5,615 nucleotides of DNA, from the NCBI GenBank assembly GCA_011176555.1, contig DUEF01000023.1, forward strand, positions 1 to 5,615, written 5' to 3'. The DNA is from Caldilineae bacterium. GTDB taxonomy: Bacteria > Chloroflexota > Anaerolineae > J102. The translations under genes and the position numbers were made by a program. The notes below the pieces were generated by a model. The model was given only the letters and a program-made list of their open reading frames with translations, ran no database searches and was not told where the DNA came from. Of this stretch, positions 3,781 to 5,615 are shown in pieces; position 1 is the first letter of the stretch, and every line of letters starts with the position of its first letter.

Positions 3781-5615
3781 ATGGATACACTACCCACCTT
3801 CGATCTTGGTTCTCGCCCCTGGCGCTTGGCCCCAACAGCGCGCATCGACATCGCGGCTGCACTGGATGATCCCACCCGCCTGGCCGACTGGATCCCAGCC
3901 ACGGTTCCCGGCTCCATCCAGCGGGATTTGATGCGGGCCGGTCGCTTGCCCGACCTTTATCAGGCGCTCGATCTCGACGCCGTGTTGGCCAGGGTGGACG
4001 AACACGACTGGTGGTATCGCAGCACCGCACCGGGCATCGAGCCTGAACAACGGGCGTGGCTGCGATTTGGCGGCATCGATTACCAGGCCGCGGTCACGCT
4101 CGATGGCCGGGAGTTAGGGCGCGGGCCGGGCATGTTCGCGGCGCGGGAGTGGGAGATCACCGAACGATTGCGGCAGGGGCCGGCGGAACTGGCGGTGCGC
4201 ATCTGGGGTGGGGGAGCGCTCCCGCACTGGCCGGATTCGACGCGCTTGCGTTTCCAACGCTGGTTGCTTGGCAAGATGCAGAGCGGCATCAACGCCTTCG
4301 ATAATCGTTTGCTGACCTGGAAAGCGCCTGTGCATTTCGGTTGGGATTTCGCACCGCGCCTGCTGGCCGCTGGCATTTGGGATGACGTGACGCTGCACAC
4401 GGCGCGTGGCGTCGGCATCCGCGACATTTGGGCGCGGGCGGATTGGGGAACAGAAAATGGCGTCGTCCTGAAAATAACCCTTGATTCCGACCGGGAAAGG
4501 GGCGTCGAATTGCGTGCTAAATTGTCTCCAATCGGCGGTTCTGAAAATGACCTCGGTCATAACGAATGGTTTCGGCTCGAAAAAGGCCTGCAAACCGTCC
4601 ATTTGACCTGGAAAACGGCCTATTTGCGCCCCTGGAACACCCACGACCGTGGTGACCCGCAACGCTACCGTTTGCGCCTGCAAGTGGCGGATGAAAGCGG
4701 GATTCTGGACGAGCGCGAGACCACGGTCGGGGCCAGAACCATCGGTTGGGGTTCGGGGGATGGTCGGGGCCAGGCCGATGTCTTGCATCTGAATGGTGAG
4801 CCCCTGCGCTTGCGAGGCGTCAACTGGGTTCCGCTGGATCTGTTGCGCGGGGATGAAAAGGAGGCGGAGCGCACTCGTTTTCTACTGCAGGCGGCTGTGG
4901 ACGCGGGCGTCAACGCCATCCGGGTTTGGGGTGGCGGCGGTCGCGAGCGCGATGTTTTCTACGATCTCTGCGATGAGTTGGGCTTGCTGGTGTGGCAGGA
5001 GTTGCCCATCGCCTGTGTGTTTCTCGACCACCTGCCAGAGGATGAGGACTTCATCGAGTTGGCGCGCTGCGAAACCGAGGGCATCGTGCGGCGATTGCGC
5101 GGGCACCCCTCGCTGGCGATCTGGGGCGGAGGCAACGAATGGGGGCCGGGCCGGCACAAACGGTTGGTGCAGGCGCTGGGGCAGGTCGTGACGCAAGAGG
5201 ATCCCAGTCGCCGCTGGCTACTCGCCTCCCCCGGTCCCGGCGACAGCCACAATTGGGAAGTGTGGCACGGCAAGGCCTCGCCGCAAGCGTACGCCGCCGA
5301 TCCCGCGCCCCTGCTTAGCGAGTTCGGCCTCGCCGCCCCACCGGATGCCGATGCGCTGGCGGCGCTGCTGCCGCCCGACCAGCTCTGGCCGTCCGGCCCG
5401 GCCTGGTCGCAACGCAAGGCCGAGTTGGAGAAACTGTGGCATTACGCCCGGCCTTTTTTGCCTGACGCCAGCGCGGACGTTGCGCTCGACCAGTTCGTCG
5501 TCGCCAGTCAGGAGGCGCAGGCGCGGGGTTTGCAGGTGGGGATGGAAGCGTATCGTCTGCGCCCGGACGCGGTGGGAACCTTCATCTGGCAGTGGAACGA
5601 ACCCTGGCCCGCCAT
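3781..5615 (+). CDS. GH2 beta-mannosidase (3' end outside window)
   Basis: The frame is open for 611 codons and runs off the window. It hydrolyses terminal beta-mannose residues from oligosaccharides. The N-terminal jelly-roll carries VPGSIQRDLM (42-51), PDLYQ and EHDWWYR (74-80), the classic beta-mannosidase signature. HFGWDFAPR (185-193) follows, then an Ig-like domain at about 210-325, including RPWNTHDRGDPQRY. The TIM barrel begins near NGEPLRLRGVNWVP (338 onward). It includes IRVWGGG (380-386) and FYDLCDELGLLVWQELP. The acid/base is Glu453 in GGGNEW and the nucleophile is Glu514 in LLSEFG. The last visible motif, WQWNEPWPA (603-611), is near the barrel's end, so perhaps 150-250 residues are missing. 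No signal peptide is seen, suggesting a cytoplasmic enzyme acting on imported oligosaccharides. ATG 3781 fits the family start; a TTG at 3745 is a weaker alternative. No Shine-Dalgarno sequence is evident. The spacing between the two catalytic glutamates (61 residues) looks short for the family. Confidence 0.93.
   Translation, partial: MDTLPTFDLGSRPWRLAPTARIDIAAALDDPTRLADWIPATVPGSIQRDLMRAGRLPDLYQALDLDAVLARVDEHDWWYRSTAPGIEPEQRAWLRFGGIDYQAAVTLDGRELGRGPGMFAAREWEITERLRQGPAELAVRIWGGGALPHWPDSTRLRFQRWLLGKMQSGINAFDNRLLTWKAPVHFGWDFAPRLLAAGIWDDVTLHTARGVGIRDIWARADWGTENGVVLKITLDSDRERGVELRAKLSPIGGSENDLGHNEWFRLEKGLQTVHLTWKTAYLRPWNTHDRGDPQRYRLRLQVADESGILDERETTVGARTIGWGSGDGRGQADVLHLNGEPLRLRGVNWVPLDLLRGDEKEAERTRFLLQAAVDAGVNAIRVWGGGGRERDVFYDLCDELGLLVWQELPIACVFLDHLPEDEDFIELARCETEGIVRRLRGHPSLAIWGGGNEWGPGRHKRLVQALGQVVTQEDPSRRWLLASPGPGDSHNWEVWHGKASPQAYAADPAPLLSEFGLAAPPDADALAALLPPDQLWPSGPAWSQRKAELEKLWHYARPFLPDASADVALDQFVVASQEAQARGLQVGMEAYRLRPDAVGTFIWQWNEPWPA

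Noticed and set aside
4114..4788. 224-codon minus-strand open frame inside the beta-mannosidase region
   Set aside because: It is the antisense shadow of a well-supported GH2 gene, whose own frame carries the family motifs; GC-rich coding DNA often leaves the opposite strand open.

Overview
The window is moderately GC-rich bacterial DNA with ordinary, mostly non-overlapping genes. The gene style points to a Chloroflexota-like organism (Anaerolineae or Caldilineae type). The hints are a membrane-anchored LysM protein with Thr/Ser/Pro-rich linkers, a GH2 beta-mannosidase, a DDE transposase relic of a type I associate with Chloroflexota and cyanobacteria, and weak or absent Shine-Dalgarno sequences. 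This assignment is an inference from gene content; no rRNA or marker gene is present.

Layout. Positions 1-138 hold an open frame that could be the 3' end of an upstream gene, followed by about 150 bases with no clear gene. Positions 286-1659 (+) encode a protein built like N-acetylglucosamine-6-phosphate deacetylase (NagA). It lacks recognisable catalytic and metal-binding residues and carries a C-terminal extension that looks like a decayed PD-(D/E)XK-type fold. Its stop codon overlaps, tail to tail, the stop codon of a minus-strand gene at 1656-2975. That gene encodes an inner-membrane-anchored protein with two LysM domains and a C-terminal globular domain, with a plausible sigma-70 promoter at 3054-3082.

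Positions 2976-3780 contain no intact gene. They hold a decayed mobile element of about 400 bp (3094-3493): the N-terminal third of a DDE transposase on the minus strand with two in-frame stops, bounded by imperfect inverted repeats. Beyond it lies a possible frameshifted protein fragment of unknown family (3589-3779, minus).

From 3781 to the window end (+) there is a large open gene, cut by the window edge, for a GH2 beta-mannosidase. Both catalytic glutamates are visible.

The three main genes share a loose glycan theme (a GlcNAc-6-P deacetylase relative, a LysM glycan binder, a beta-mannosidase). They are not one operon: the first two are convergent and the third is separated by transposon debris. 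I found no CRISPR array, tRNA, rRNA, toxin-antitoxin pair or recognisable defence system. The least ordinary item is the apparently catalytically dead NagA-like protein with its C-terminal extension.
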